Below are positions 44,327-54,494 of a stretch of 64,000 nucleotides of DNA, one piece after another. The stretch lies in contig NZ_BOPF01000013.1 in NCBI RefSeq assembly GCF_016863615.1, positions 62,001-126,000 of the forward strand. The letters run 5' to 3'. The translations under genes and the position numbers were made by a program. The stretch's first letter is position 1, and each line of letters opens with the position of its first letter. The DNA comes from Virgisporangium aliadipatigenens (GTDB lineage: Bacteria; Actinomycetota; Actinomycetes; Mycobacteriales; Micromonosporaceae). The notes beneath the pieces were generated by a model, which was not told the DNA's origin, did no database searches, and was given only the letters and a program-made list of their open reading frames with translations.

Positions 44327-45205
44327 GTGCGATTCGGATTGTTGGGCACCGGCTACTGGGCCACCAGGACTCAGGGCACCGCCCTGGTGGCGCACCCGAA
44401 CGCGGAGCTGGTCGGCGTCTGGGGACGCGATCCCGCGAAGGCGGAGGCCGCGGCGGCCGGGCTCGGTGCCCGTCCCTACACCGACGTCGACGCGCTGCTC
44501 GCCGACGTGGACGCCGTGGCGATCGCGCTACCGCCGGACGTGCAGGCGACGCTGGCCACCCGGGCGGCCGCCGCCGGCAAGCACCTCCTGCTGGACAAGC
44601 CGATCGCGCTGGACGTGGCCGCCGCCGACGCGCTCGCGGACGCCGTCGACGCCGCCGGGGTGCGCTCCGTCGTCTTCTTCACCAACCGGTTCGTGCCGTC
44701 GGTGACGGCGTTCCTGGACGAACGGGCCGGCGGCGACTGGTACGCCGCCCGGATCACCATGCACGCCTCGATCTTCCGGCCGGGCAGCCCGTACGCGGAG
44801 TCCGCCTGGCGGCGGGAGCACGGCGGGCTGTGGGACGTCGGCCCGCACGCGCTGTCGGTGGTGGTGCCGCTGCTCGGCGACGTGGTCGAGGTGACCGCCG
44901 TCGAGGGACCGCGCGACACCACGCACGTCATCGCCACCCACGCGGGCGGGGCGGCGAGTGCGCTCTCCCTGACGATCAACGCCGCCCCGAGCGCCCTCTC
45001 CTTCGAGTGGGTCTTCTTCGGCGAGAACGGCGTCGCCGAGCTGCCGTTGGCGGACGCGACGCCGGTGGAGGCGTTCGGGCGGGCCGTCGACGCGCTCATC
45101 GGCGAGGGTGCGCACCCGTGCGACGTCCACTTCGGACGGTCGGTGGTGCGGGTGCTCGCCGCCGCGGAGACGGCCCGCCGCGAACGACGTTCCGTCGAGG
45201 TTTAG
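44327..45205 (+). CDS. Gfo/Idh/MocA-family oxidoreductase
   Basis: 292 residues, shorter than the usual ~340. Rossmann N-terminus FGLLGTGYWATRTQGTAL, HLLLDKPIAL (Lys of the conserved EKP-type motif, here DKP) and the C-terminal domain motif GGLWDVGPHALSVVVPL with the catalytic-region His. It oxidises or reduces a sugar or cyclitol with NAD(P). RBS AGAAGGA precedes GTG 44327. It is divergent from the glucanase gene, so it may act on released sugars, but that is only proximity. The 3' end overlaps the convergent DUF427 gene by 4 bp. Confidence 0.9.
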   Translation: MRFGLLGTGYWATRTQGTALVAHPNAELVGVWGRDPAKAEAAAAGLGARPYTDVDALLADVDAVAIALPPDVQATLATRAAAAGKHLLLDKPIALDVAAADALADAVDAAGVRSVVFFTNRFVPSVTAFLDERAGGDWYAARITMHASIFRPGSPYAESAWRREHGGLWDVGPHALSVVVPLLGDVVEVTAVEGPRDTTHVIATHAGGAASALSLTINAAPSALSFEWVFFGENGVAELPLADATPVEAFGRAVDALIGEGAHPCDVHFGRSVVRVLAAAETARRERRSVEV

Positions 45206-45897
45206 TCGGAGAACGGCGACTGGGGACGGGGCAGCAACTCCCCGTCCACCAGGAGATCGACCTTCTCGTTGTAGAAGCTCGCGAGGCCGGCGATCTTCTG
45301 GCTCTCGGCGAACGGCGACCGGTAGCACCACACGAAGTCCTCGAACCGCTGCCCGTCGCGCACCAGGTGCCAGTAGGAGGCCCACCCCTTGTAGGGGCAC
45401 AGGCTGGTGGTCTCCGACGGGACGAGCAACTCCTGCCGCAGGTCCGGGATCGGGATGTAGAACCGCGCCGGCAGGCCGGTCTCGTAGAGCACGGTCGGCC
45501 GGTGCGTGTTGGCCAGCGTGACGCCGTCGAGGAGCACCCGCACATGCCGCGAACTGCGCAGGATGTCGACCCGCTTGTACGGGTCGCGCGGGTGGCCGTA
45601 GATCGGCTCGTCCTCTTCCAGCCACTCGTCGAGGGCGTCCCACCGGAAGCGCACGTATCCCGCGAGGGGACCCTCCGTGTGCCGGACGGCGGCCTCCGCG
45701 ATGCGGCGCCCCGCGGCGATCAGCTCCCCCTCGGGCGAGAGCGGCAGCCGGAGGTCGGCCTCGGCGACGTAGTACGCCGGGTAGTACTGGATCTCCCAAA
45801 CGAGCAACGGCCGGGTGGTGTCGAACACCAATTCCCCGGCCGCAAAGCCTCGTACCCGCTTGGGGCCCACCTCGTGCCGCAACGCCTCCGTCGTCAT
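45202..45897 (-). CDS. DUF427 domain protein (tandem)
   Basis: 231 residues holding two DUF427 units: VRGFAAGELVFDTTRPLLVWEIQYYPAYYV, and VRVLLDGVTLANTHRPTVLYETGLPARFYIP with SLCPYKGWASYWHL and FVWCYRSP. The family is widespread in actinobacteria and of unknown function; the Cys-Pro-Tyr-Lys-Gly segment is its most conserved part. ATG 45897 is chosen over GTG 45903 because TACCGT sits 6 nt upstream. Confidence 0.88.
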   Translation of the reverse strand: MTTEALRHEVGPKRVRGFAAGELVFDTTRPLLVWEIQYYPAYYVAEADLRLPLSPEGELIAAGRRIAEAAVRHTEGPLAGYVRFRWDALDEWLEEDEPIYGHPRDPYKRVDILRSSRHVRVLLDGVTLANTHRPTVLYETGLPARFYIPIPDLRQELLVPSETTSLCPYKGWASYWHLVRDGQRFEDFVWCYRSPFAESQKIAGLASFYNEKVDLLVDGELLPRPQSPFSD

Positions 45898-45903
45898 CGG
45901 CAC

Positions 45904-45909
45904 ACGGTA
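45904..45909 (-). promoter_or_regulatory. Leaderless -10 (TACCGT) of the DUF427 gene
   Basis: TACCGT read leftward, 6 nt before ATG 45897. Confidence 0.4.
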
Positions 45910-45916
45910 TCGGTGG

Positions 45917-46666
45917 TTATGCCGCGTGCTCCACAGGCGCGTCGCCGGCGATCAGGTTGTCGCCCAGGACGACCGCCGCCGCGTTGACCAGTTGACCCAG
46001 CCGGTCGACCTCGCTCGCGTGGAACGGCGGCGGGATCGCGCCGTCCGCCGCGGCCGTGCGACCGGGTCCGTCCGGACCGCCGCGCGCGGCGATCATCACG
46101 AGGCCGTCGCGCTGGAACGGGACGGCCACGTAGTGGGTGCCGTCAGGGGCTGTCACGGCCCGCGGGCGCAGTGGCGCCACATCGGGAAGAGCCGGCGCCA
46201 GGGGGGCGCCCCAACTCGCGTACCGCACCGTCAACGGTACGCTCGCCGGGGCACCCGCCCAGGCCGGATCGACGACGCTGACCGCGGCCCAGTCCGCCGC
46301 AACCAAGCCGGGAACGCCGTCGACGAGGGTCGCCAGGCCTCGTCCTGGGTCGGCCGCCACCTGACCCAGGAGTGCCACATCCCGGCCGATCGGAGCGGGT
46401 AGTTCGGTGCACCGCCACACCCCCACCACGCGTACACCCGGAACCGCTCCGAGCCCGACCAGGATCCTGCCGACCAGCGCCGAGGCGGGCCAGACGACCG
46501 TGAAGTCGTCGACCGCGCGCCCCTGAGCCCGCTCCAACACGACCACCGACACGATGTCGGCGCCAACGACGCCGAGCGTGCGGGCGGTCTGTCCGAGCGA
46601 ACCCGGCCGGTCCGGCAGTTCGACCCTCAACCGCAACAACATGCGAGAAGAGTGCCGCCCGCTCAT
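45917..46666 (-). CDS. ACT-domain protein with a GAF-like C-terminal half
   Basis: About 249 residues. The N-terminal ~75 residues are an ACT regulatory domain ([33 protein letters not shown]). The remainder, with [31 protein letters not shown] and a final helix, resembles a degenerate GAF sensor. No enzyme motif is present, so it is a candidate small-molecule sensor. Start choice: ATG 46666 has CAACGT 7 nt upstream; ATGs at 46672 and 46642 are alternatives, the latter directly at the ACT domain. The divergent gene encodes an acyl-CoA dehydrogenase. Confidence 0.78.
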   Translation of the reverse strand: MSGRHSSRMLLRLRVELPDRPGSLGQTARTLGVVGADIVSVVVLERAQGRAVDDFTVVWPASALVGRILVGLGAVPGVRVVGVWRCTELPAPIGRDVALLGQVAADPGRGLATLVDGVPGLVAADWAAVSVVDPAWAGAPASVPLTVRYASWGAPLAPALPDVAPLRPRAVTAPDGTHYVAVPFQRDGLVMIAARGGPDGPGRTAAADGAIPPPFHASEVDRLGQLVNAAAVVLGDNLIAGDAPVEHAA

Positions 46667-46673
46667 TTCCATG

Positions 46674-46679
46674 ACGTTG
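46674..46679 (-). promoter_or_regulatory. Leaderless -10 (CAACGT) of the ACT gene
   Basis: CAACGT read leftward, then 7 nt and ATG 46666. This favours that start among three nearby ATGs. Confidence 0.4.
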
Positions 46680-46783
46680 CGCCACCGTGTCCGCGACGAA
46701 ATAAGCCGTCCCGGAGTCTCTTGACACCGGTCGCGCACACAAATGCACTGATCGTGATAACTGCGCCGGCGGAAGGTACCCCC

Positions 46784-47995
46784 ATGGACTTCGCGTACGA
46801 CCCGACGACCGAGGAGCTGCGCGCCCGGCTCCTGGCGTTCATGGACGAGCACATCTACCCGGCCGAACCGGTCTTCGCGCGCCAGCTCGCCGAGGCGACC
46901 GACCCGTGGGCCCGCCCGCCGGTGATGGAGGAACTGAAGAGCGCCGCCCGCGCCGCCGGCCTGTGGAACCTGTTCCTGCCGAACAAGCTGCACGGTGCCG
47001 GGCTGACCAATCTCCAGTACGCTCCGCTGTCGGAGATCACCGGCTGGAGCGCCGCGCTGGCCCCCGAGGCGCTCAACTGCGCCGCGCCGGACACCGGCAA
47101 CATGGAGCTGCTCAGCGAGTTCGGCACACCGGAGCAGCAGGAACGCTGGCTCAAGCCGATGCTGGACGGCGCGGTGAAGTCGGCGTTCTGCATGACCGAG
47201 CCGGACGTCGCCTCCTCGGACGCCACGAACATCGCCACCCGCATCGAACGCGACGGCGACAACTACGTGATCAACGGCCGCAAGTGGTGGTCGTCCGGTG
47301 CGCTGAACCCGGCCTGCGGGCTGTTCATCGTCATGGGCAAGACCGATCCGCAGGGCCCGCGCCACAAGCAGCAGAGCATGATCTGTGTGCCCCGCGACGC
47401 GGCCGGCATCGACGTGCGGCGCGGCATGACGGTCTTCGGCAACACCGACGGTTCGCACGGCGGCCACGCCGAGATCGTCTTCGACAACGTGCGGGTCCCC
47501 GCGGAGAACCTGCTCGGCGGCGAGGGCGAGGGCTTCGCGATCGCGCAGGCGCGGCTCGGCGCCGGCCGGATCCACCACTGCATGCGCCTCATCGGCAAGG
47601 CCGAACGCGCCCTGAAGCTGATGTGCGAGCGGGTGCTCCACCGGTCCGCGTTCGGGAAGCCGCTGGCCGAACAGGGCGTGATCCAGGACTGGATCGCCGA
47701 GTCCCGGGTGCGCATCGAGCAGGCCCGGCTGCTGGTGCACAAGGCGGCGTGGCTGATGGACACGGTGGGCAACAAGGGCGCGCACGCGGAGATCCAGGCC
47801 ATCAAGATCGCCGTTCCGGCGATGGCCGAGTGGGTCCTCGACAGGGCGATCCAGGCCCACGGCGCCGCAGGCGTCAGCCAGGACACCCCGCTGGCGATGA
47901 TGTGGGTCAGCGCGCGGACCATCCGGCTGGCCGACGGCCCGGACGAGGTCCACAAGGCGAGCCTGGCCCGCAAGGAACTGAAGAAGTACCGCTGA
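46784..47995 (+). CDS. Acyl-CoA dehydrogenase (ACAD10/11-like)
   Basis: 403 residues, FAD-dependent. [20 protein letters not shown] is the flavin/substrate motif of the ACAD10/11-like group, followed by [47 protein letters not shown] and [16 protein letters not shown]. It catalyses alpha-beta desaturation of an acyl-CoA in beta-oxidation. RBS GGAAGG precedes ATG 46784. The stop is 20 bp from the convergent LacI gene stop, with a hairpin between. Confidence 0.93.
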   Translation: MDFAYDPTTEELRARLLAFMDEHIYPAEPVFARQLAEATDPWARPPVMEELKSAARAAGLWNLFLPNKLHGAGLTNLQYAPLSEITGWSAALAPEALNCAAPDTGNMELLSEFGTPEQQERWLKPMLDGAVKSAFCMTEPDVASSDATNIATRIERDGDNYVINGRKWWSSGALNPACGLFIVMGKTDPQGPRHKQQSMICVPRDAAGIDVRRGMTVFGNTDGSHGGHAEIVFDNVRVPAENLLGGEGEGFAIAQARLGAGRIHHCMRLIGKAERALKLMCERVLHRSAFGKPLAEQGVIQDWIAESRVRIEQARLLVHKAAWLMDTVGNKGAHAEIQAIKIAVPAMAEWVLDRAIQAHGAAGVSQDTPLAMMWVSARTIRLADGPDEVHKASLARKELKKYR

Positions 47996-47998
47996 TCG

Positions 47999-48034
47999 CC
48001 GCCGCGCGGCCGCGCTCAGGCGGTCGCGCGGCGG
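47999..48034. terminator. Bidirectional hairpin between convergent genes
   Basis: Perfect 10-bp arms CCGCCGCGCG (47999-48008) and CGCGCGGCGG (48025-48034), spanning the gap and the LacI-family stop codon. Can serve both the acyl-CoA dehydrogenase and the ceb operon. Confidence 0.55.
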
Positions 48035-49062
48035 ACCAGCTCGGTCTCGAGCAGGATGTCGTCGGTGGGTTCTCCGGCGATCATCGCGATCAGGAGCCTG
48101 GCCATCTCGCGACCCATGCGGTCGACCGACTGGTGGACCGTGGTCAGCGGCGGGTCGGTCTGGCCGCTCGCGGCGGAGTTCTCGAAGCCGACTATCGCCA
48201 CGTCGTCCGGCACGCGGCGACCCGCCTCCTTCAACGCCCGCAGCGCACCGATCGCCATCGCGTCACTGGCCGCGAAGACCGCGTCCAGGTCGGGTGCGCG
48301 GGCGAGCAGTTCGCGGGTGGCCGCCGCGCCGCTCGCCTCCCGGAAGTCGCCGAACCCGACCAGGTCGGCCGGCAGTTCGGCGGCCTCCAGCGCGGCCCGG
48401 TAGCCGGCCACACGGGCGAGCCCCACACCCATGTCCTGGGTACCGGCCACGTGCGCGATCCTGCGCCGGCCCGCCGACAGCAGGTATTCGACCGCCGCCC
48501 GGGCCCCGCCCTCGTTGTCCATGTCGACGAAGCGCACCGGGCCGGGGGTGGCCGCCGGCCGGCCGCGCATCATGTTCACGGTCCGGCCGCCGAGCACCGT
48601 CGGGAGGCCGCGGCCGGCCAGCATCGCCGGCAGCGGGTCGTCGTCGTGCAGCGACAGCAGCATCACGCCGTCGACGTGCTGCGTGGTCAGGTGGTGCTCG
48701 ACCCGCTGGCGCCCCTCCGGCGACTGCGCCATCGCCAGCCACAGCTGCAACGGCGTGCGCATCAGCTCGGCGCTGATGCCCCGGATGATGCCGGCGAAGA
48801 ACGGCTCGCCGAAGAGGCGTTCCTCCGACTCGGAGACGACCAGCGCCACCGAGTCGGTACGCTGGGTGACAAGTGCCCGGGCGGCGCGGTTGGGCACGTA
48901 GCCCAGCTCGTCGATCGCCCGCCGGACCGCCTCGCGCGCCTGCGGGCTGACCTGCGGAGATCCGTTAACCACCCGGGACACCGTGCCCCGGCCCACGCCG
49001 GCGCGCGCCGCCACCTCGTCGAGGGTCGGACGGCCGGCGGACCGGGGTCGTGTGGAGGTCAT
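48016..49062 (-). CDS. cebR: LacI-family regulator of the beta-glucoside operon (CebR-like)
   Basis: 348 residues. An HTH at about 13-60 (PTLDEVAARAGVGRGTVSRVVNGSPQVSPQAREAV, YVPNRAARAL hinge) and a periplasmic-binding-protein-like effector domain. In Streptomyces CebR represses cellulose/cellobiose genes and is released by cellobiose. The name is inferred from operon content and from two operators matching the CebR palindrome at 53752 and 53806. ATG 49062 lies 4 nt after the bgl stop, so the repressor is the last gene of the operon it probably controls. Confidence 0.85.
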   Translation of the reverse strand: MTSTRPRSAGRPTLDEVAARAGVGRGTVSRVVNGSPQVSPQAREAVRRAIDELGYVPNRAARALVTQRTDSVALVVSESEERLFGEPFFAGIIRGISAELMRTPLQLWLAMAQSPEGRQRVEHHLTTQHVDGVMLLSLHDDDPLPAMLAGRGLPTVLGGRTVNMMRGRPAATPGPVRFVDMDNEGGARAAVEYLLSAGRRRIAHVAGTQDMGVGLARVAGYRAALEAAELPADLVGFGDFREASGAAATRELLARAPDLDAVFAASDAMAIGALRALKEAGRRVPDDVAIVGFENSAASGQTDPPLTTVHQSVDRMGREMARLLIAMIAGEPTDDILLETELVRRATA

Positions 49063-49066
49063 TCCG

Positions 49067-50439
<1,373 letters not shown>

Positions 50440-50443
<4 letters not shown>

Positions 50444-51348
50444 GCTTTGACCGAGCCTTCCATGATGCCGCCGATGATCTGGCGGCCGAACACGACGAAC
50501 ACGAGGAGCAACGGCACCAGGGCCATCGCCGTTCCCGTGAAGATCATGACGTAGTCAGTGGTGTAATACCCAGTGGCCAGCAGTTTCAACGACACCTGCA
50601 CGGTCGGCGTGTCGTCGTTGAGCACGAGGTAGGGCCAGAGGAACTCGTTCCAGGTCTCCATGAACGTCAGCAGGCCCAGCACCGCGGCCGCGGGGCGGAG
50701 TGCCGGCAGCACGATGTTCCAGTAGATCCGGAACGTCGAGCAGCCGTCGACGCGCGCCGCCTCGATCAACTCGTCGCTGATCGCGGACATCGCGTACTGC
50801 CGCATCATGAACACGCCGAACCCCTTGACGAGGAACGGCACGATCACCGCCTGGAGCGTGTACAGCCAGCCCAGCTTCTGCATCAGGATGTACAGCGGGA
50901 TGATCCCGAGCTGGGTCGGCACCATCATGGTCACGATGATGAACAGCAGCGCCGCGTTCGCGCCCCTGAACCGTAGCTTCGCGAACGCGAACCCGGCCAG
51001 CGTGGAGAAGAAGACCACCGACAGGGTGACCACGGTGGAGACGAAGATCGAGTTCGTGAGGCCGATGAGGAAGCCGGCCTCCTCGTTCTCCAGCAGCCGG
51101 GTGACGTTGGCGATGAAGTTGCCGCCGGGCAGGAACGGCGGCGGGATCTTGTAGACGTCCTCGTTCGACCGGGTCGAGATGATGAACGACCACACGATCG
51201 GGAACGCGGAGAGCACCACGGCGCCGATCAGGCACACGTAGGTGAGCGGGCTTGCCTCCCAGAGCCGCCCGGAGGCGGAACGCCGCTTCTTGCCGGAGGG
51301 CGCCACCGCCTGCCGGTGCGACGGGGGACGGGTGGTCACCGCGGTCAT
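50440..51348 (-). CDS. Carbohydrate ABC transporter permease (CebG-like)
   Basis: 302 residues, six membrane segments, MalG/CebG type. The cytoplasmic EAA loop is visible (ELIEAARVDGCSTFRIYWNIVLP), the site where the ATPase docks. A long basic N-terminus precedes the first helix. It overlaps the neighbouring permease (4 bp) and the beta-glucosidase (4 bp). No ATPase gene is present in the operon; a shared MsiK-type ATPase encoded elsewhere is expected. Confidence 0.93.
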
Positions 51349-52286
51349 GTCGTGGACCCCTTCACCGATCGGCGCACCATCGCGAAGTTGATGCCCGCGA
51401 ACAGCATGATCAAGATGAACAGCGTCCAGGACATCGCGGCCCCGTAGCCGTACCGCGTGCCCAGCTCGAACGTCTGCTGGTAGATGTACATCGAGATGGT
51501 CTGGAACTCACCCAGCGAGCCACCGTTGAGCTGCCCGTAGTTGAACATCAGCGGCTCGGTGAACAGCTGCATCCCGCCGATGGTCGAGATGATCACCGTG
51601 AACAGGATCGTCGGCTGGATGAGCGGCACCGTGATCCGCCAGAACTGCCGGGTCGGCGAGGCGCCGTCGATCGAGGCCGACTCGTAGAGGTCCTTCGGGA
51701 TGGCCTGCATCGCGGCCAGGTAGATCAGGGCGTTGTAGCCGATCCAGCGCCAGTTGACCATGGTGCTGATGGCGAGCCACGAGGACCAGCGGTGCTGTCG
51801 CCAGGAGACGGGGTCGATGCCGATCAGGTCGAGTCCCCAGTTCGCCAACCCGAACCGGTCGGCGAAGATGAAGCCGAAGACGATGCCGACCGCCGCGACC
51901 GAGGTGATGTTCGGCAGCAGGATGCCCATGCGCAGGGCGGTCCGGAACTTCATCTTCTTGTTGAGCCAGCTCGCGAGCAGGAGCGCGAGCAGGAGCTGCG
52001 GGATGGTGCCGACGAGGAACAGCCCGAACGTGACGAACATGGCGTTCCAGAACTTCTCGTCGCCGAACAACTCCGTGTAGTTGTCCAGTCCGACGAAGCC
52101 CTTGTCCCCGCCGACCAGCGTCCACTTACGCGTGGAGACGTAGCCGGTGTAGATCAGCGGGAAGAGGCCGAATGCCCCGAAGAGGATGAAGAAGGGGGCG
52201 ATGTAGAGGTACGGCGAGTACTTCATGTCCAGCTTGGTGAGCTTGAACTTGCTTCCTCGCCCGGTGCTGATGCCAGCCGTCGTCAT
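51345..52286 (-). CDS. Carbohydrate ABC transporter permease (CebF-like)
   Basis: 313 residues, six membrane segments, MalF/CebF type, with the EAA-loop sequence DLYESASIDGASPTRQFWRITVPLI. It pairs with the CebG-like subunit to form the membrane channel. Begins 68 bp after the binding-protein gene, a gap containing a strong hairpin. Confidence 0.93.
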   Translation of the reverse strand: MTTAGISTGRGSKFKLTKLDMKYSPYLYIAPFFILFGAFGLFPLIYTGYVSTRKWTLVGGDKGFVGLDNYTELFGDEKFWNAMFVTFGLFLVGTIPQLLLALLLASWLNKKMKFRTALRMGILLPNITSVAAVGIVFGFIFADRFGLANWGLDLIGIDPVSWRQHRWSSWLAISTMVNWRWIGYNALIYLAAMQAIPKDLYESASIDGASPTRQFWRITVPLIQPTILFTVIISTIGGMQLFTEPLMFNYGQLNGGSLGEFQTISMYIYQQTFELGTRYGYGAAMSWTLFILIMLFAGINFAMVRRSVKGSTT

Positions 52287-52308
52287 GTACGGGCTCCTTC
52301 AGGGGTAC

Positions 52309-52342
52309 GCGGTGCCCGCGCCAGGTTCGACGCGGGCACCGC
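52309..52342 (-). terminator. Intra-operon hairpin between binding-protein and permease genes
   Basis: Perfect 12-bp arms (GCGGTGCCCGCG at 52309-52320, complement at 52331-52342) with a 10-nt loop. Such hairpins usually protect the upstream message or partly terminate, giving more binding protein than permease. Confidence 0.65.
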
Positions 52343-52354
52343 CTCAAGTCCGGA

Positions 52355-53659
52355 TCAGCCGGCGGCGAGCTTCTTGCCGTCCTCGACGGCCTTGGCCCAC
52401 GCGGCGGCGGAGGTGGACTTGCCCGATTCGGCAGCCTGCATCTGGGGCTCGAAGACCTTCTCCCAGAGGTTCTGGTGCTGCGGGCCCAGGTGGATCGGCT
52501 TGAGCGCCTTGGCGCTGGCACCGAAGATCTGGCCGGTCGGCGCGTTGTTCATGTACTCGTTCTTCGAGTCCTTGAACGCCGGGTCGTCCAGGGCGGCCAC
52601 GTTGCTCGGCATGGCGCCGGCGGCCTTGTACGCCTCCAGGCCACCCTCCTTGCCCGTGATCCACTTCAGCGCCTCGAAGGCCTGCTTCTTCTTCTTGCTC
52701 TGCTCCGGGATCGCCAGGTACGAGCCACCCCAGTTACCGCTGCCACCGGGGATCGTGGCGACGTCCCACTGGCCCTTGGCCTCGGCACCGGCGCGGCCGG
52801 AGATGACACCGGTCATCCACGCGGGGCACGGCAGGGTCGCGAAGCTGGCCTTCTTGAACGCGGCGTCCCAGTCCGGGTTCCACCGCACGAGCTTGGCGGT
52901 CAGGCCCTTGTCGGACAGCCCGAGACCGAAGTCCCACGCCTGCTTGACGATCGGGTTGGAGTCCCCGATGAACTTGTTGTCCTTGCTGTAGAACCAGGTG
53001 TCGGACTTCTGCATGATGTACGGCTGCATCACCGACGTGGCCGAGTCGATCCAGGCGGCACCGGTGTTCTTCGCCTTGAACTCCTCGCCCTTGGCGGCCC
53101 ACTGCGCCCAGTCGCTCCACAGGGCGCTGACCTTGTCGCGCTCGGTCGGGAAGCCGGCCTTCTGGAAGAGGTCCTTGCGGTAGCACATCGCGAGGCCACC
53201 GATGTCGGTGCCGAGGCCGACGAGCTTCTTCTTGTCGGCGGTCTGGCCACCCTCCCACTTGTAGGGGAGGAAGGTGTCCTTCAGGTCCTTGCCGCCGAGG
53301 TCGAAGAGGTTCGCGAAGCCCTTCGGCTCAAGCAGGAACTTCTGGAGGTTGCCCTCTTCGAGCATCACGATGTCGCCGGCACCCTGGCCGGTGGCGATCC
53401 ACTGCGTGAGCTTGGGGTCGAAGTCCTTCAGCTCGCCCATGTTCTGGGCGTCGATCTTGATGTCGGTGTGCGTGCTGTTGAACTTTTCAGCCGCCTCTTT
53501 CAAACCGGGCGTGCCGAAGTACTGGAGCGTGACCGTGACGGTCCCGCCTTCGCCCGAGTCCGAGTCGTCCGACTTGCTGCACGCCGTGGAACTCAGGGCG
53601 AGTCCGGCGACGAGCGCGGCCGCCGCGTACGTACGCAGCCGGCGCGAGGTGACGCTCAT
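52355..53659 (-). CDS. Sugar-binding lipoprotein of the ABC transporter (CebE-like)
   Basis: 434 residues. Lipoprotein signal peptide with lipobox LSSTAC-S (Cys27), then a Ser/Asp-rich spacer and a family 1 extracellular sugar-binding fold (VTLQYFGTPGLKEAAEKFN, DIVMLEEGNLQKFL, WNPDWDAAFKKASFATLPCP, GGSGNWGGSYLAIPEQS). It captures cellobiose or a related oligosaccharide and delivers it to the permeases. First gene of the operon; the operators lie about 100 and 150 bp upstream. Confidence 0.94.
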   Translation of the reverse strand: MSVTSRRLRTYAAAALVAGLALSSTACSKSDDSDSGEGGTVTVTLQYFGTPGLKEAAEKFNSTHTDIKIDAQNMGELKDFDPKLTQWIATGQGAGDIVMLEEGNLQKFLLEPKGFANLFDLGGKDLKDTFLPYKWEGGQTADKKKLVGLGTDIGGLAMCYRKDLFQKAGFPTERDKVSALWSDWAQWAAKGEEFKAKNTGAAWIDSATSVMQPYIMQKSDTWFYSKDNKFIGDSNPIVKQAWDFGLGLSDKGLTAKLVRWNPDWDAAFKKASFATLPCPAWMTGVISGRAGAEAKGQWDVATIPGGSGNWGGSYLAIPEQSKKKKQAFEALKWITGKEGGLEAYKAAGAMPSNVAALDDPAFKDSKNEYMNNAPTGQIFGASAKALKPIHLGPQHQNLWEKVFEPQMQAAESGKSTSAAAWAKAVEDGKKLAAG

Positions 53660-53726
53660 CCTGACCCCTCTCTCAAAGGTCTAGATGTGTGTGCGGTGGG
53701 GATGTGGGTCATGCCATGTGAGGTGT

Positions 53727-53732
53727 GATCAA
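53727..53732 (-). promoter_or_regulatory. Possible -35 (TTGATC) of the ceb operon
   Basis: TTGATC on the minus strand, about 20 bp downstream of operator 1. A convincing -10 was not found; CATGAC about 16 bp further on is the best candidate. Confidence 0.3.
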
Positions 53733-53751
53733 GCGCATTCCGGAAGGCCCC

Positions 53752-53765
53752 CGGGAGCGCTCCCA
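53752..53765. promoter_or_regulatory. CebR-type operator 1
   Basis: CGGGAGCGCTCCCA, one mismatch from the palindrome TGGGAGCGCTCCCA bound by CebR in Streptomyces, 93 bp upstream of the binding-protein gene. Confidence 0.75.
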
Positions 53766-53805
53766 TGAAGAGTGGTGGCTGACCCCGCCCCTGTCAACGG
53801 GCCAT

Positions 53806-53819
53806 TGGGAGCGTTCCCA
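53806..53819. promoter_or_regulatory. CebR-type operator 2
   Basis: TGGGAGCGTTCCCA, one mismatch from the CebR palindrome, 54 bp centre to centre from operator 1. Two sites would allow cooperative or looped repression. Confidence 0.75.
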
Positions 53820-53880
53820 TTTTGTTACGGCCGTGCTAACGGAATTTCCCTAGCGGATTACGTCGGGTGATCTGGCCGCG

Positions 53881-54417
53881 TCAGGTCATCCGGCGCAGGA
53901 GCGTGCTGATCCGGGCCGCGTCGACGTCGTCCGGGTTGTAGAGCGCGATGAAGTCGCGCAGTCCCCCGCGGTCCGGCAGCGCCGGGTCCGCGATCAGTTC
54001 CAGCATCTGGGAGAACGCCACGAGCCCTCCGATGTCCTCCGGCGGCGGCGCCCCCACGGCGTCCACACACGCCGGATAGCGCTCGTCCGGCCGGGCCGGC
54101 ACCACGGCGTCCACGACGACCTCGTGCTCCCACCAGTCGTCGAAGTCGTACACGTAGGAGAAGCGGTCGCCGGCCTTGGCCACCGCGTCCAGCCGCACGT
54201 CGATCTCGTCCTCGTGTTCGGCCAGCGGGTCCGGCACCCCGTACTGCCGCGCGTCGATCTCGAAGCAGTGCAGGTGGTGCCCGTACCAGCCGAACGCCAG
54301 TTGGATCGCCCGGCTCACCCGGTCGAGCGTGTACCCACCGGGAACCAGCACCTTCCGCCGCACGGTCGGGTCGGTGCCCACCAGCGTCACGGTCAGTTCG
54401 TAGATCCGGCGCGACAT
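53881..54417 (-). CDS. Plasmid pRiA4b ORF-3-like protein
   Basis: 178 residues of the PRiA4_ORF3 family: YELTVTLVGTDPTVRRKVLVPG, AIQLAFGWYGHHLHCFEI, YVYDFDDWWEHEVVV and YPACVDAVGAPPPEDIGG. Members are small soluble proteins found on plasmids and chromosomes of actinobacteria and proteobacteria; the biochemical role is unknown. ATG 54417. The gene is divergent from the RibD-type reductase. Confidence 0.9.
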   Translation of the reverse strand: MSRRIYELTVTLVGTDPTVRRKVLVPGGYTLDRVSRAIQLAFGWYGHHLHCFEIDARQYGVPDPLAEHEDEIDVRLDAVAKAGDRFSYVYDFDDWWEHEVVVDAVVPARPDERYPACVDAVGAPPPEDIGGLVAFSQMLELIADPALPDRGGLRDFIALYNPDDVDAARISTLLRRMT

Positions 54418-54444
54418 GCGTCCTCACCCAGGGGTCGGTCGAGT

Positions 54445-54474
54445 TTGACCGCGAGGTCGGTCCCAGTGCAGGCT
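54445..54474 (+). promoter_or_regulatory. Promoter of the RibD-type reductase gene
   Basis: TTGACC (54445-54450), 18-bp spacer, CAGGCT (54469-54474); the start would fall near 54481, about 14 nt before GTG 54495. Confidence 0.55.
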
Positions 54475-54494
54475 AGCCGGGTGTTTTGCCCGGC

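Noticed and set aside
53881-54417. pRiA4b-like gene taken as evidence of an integrated plasmid
   Set aside because: The family is common on chromosomes; no replication, transfer or integrase genes or attachment repeats flank it.
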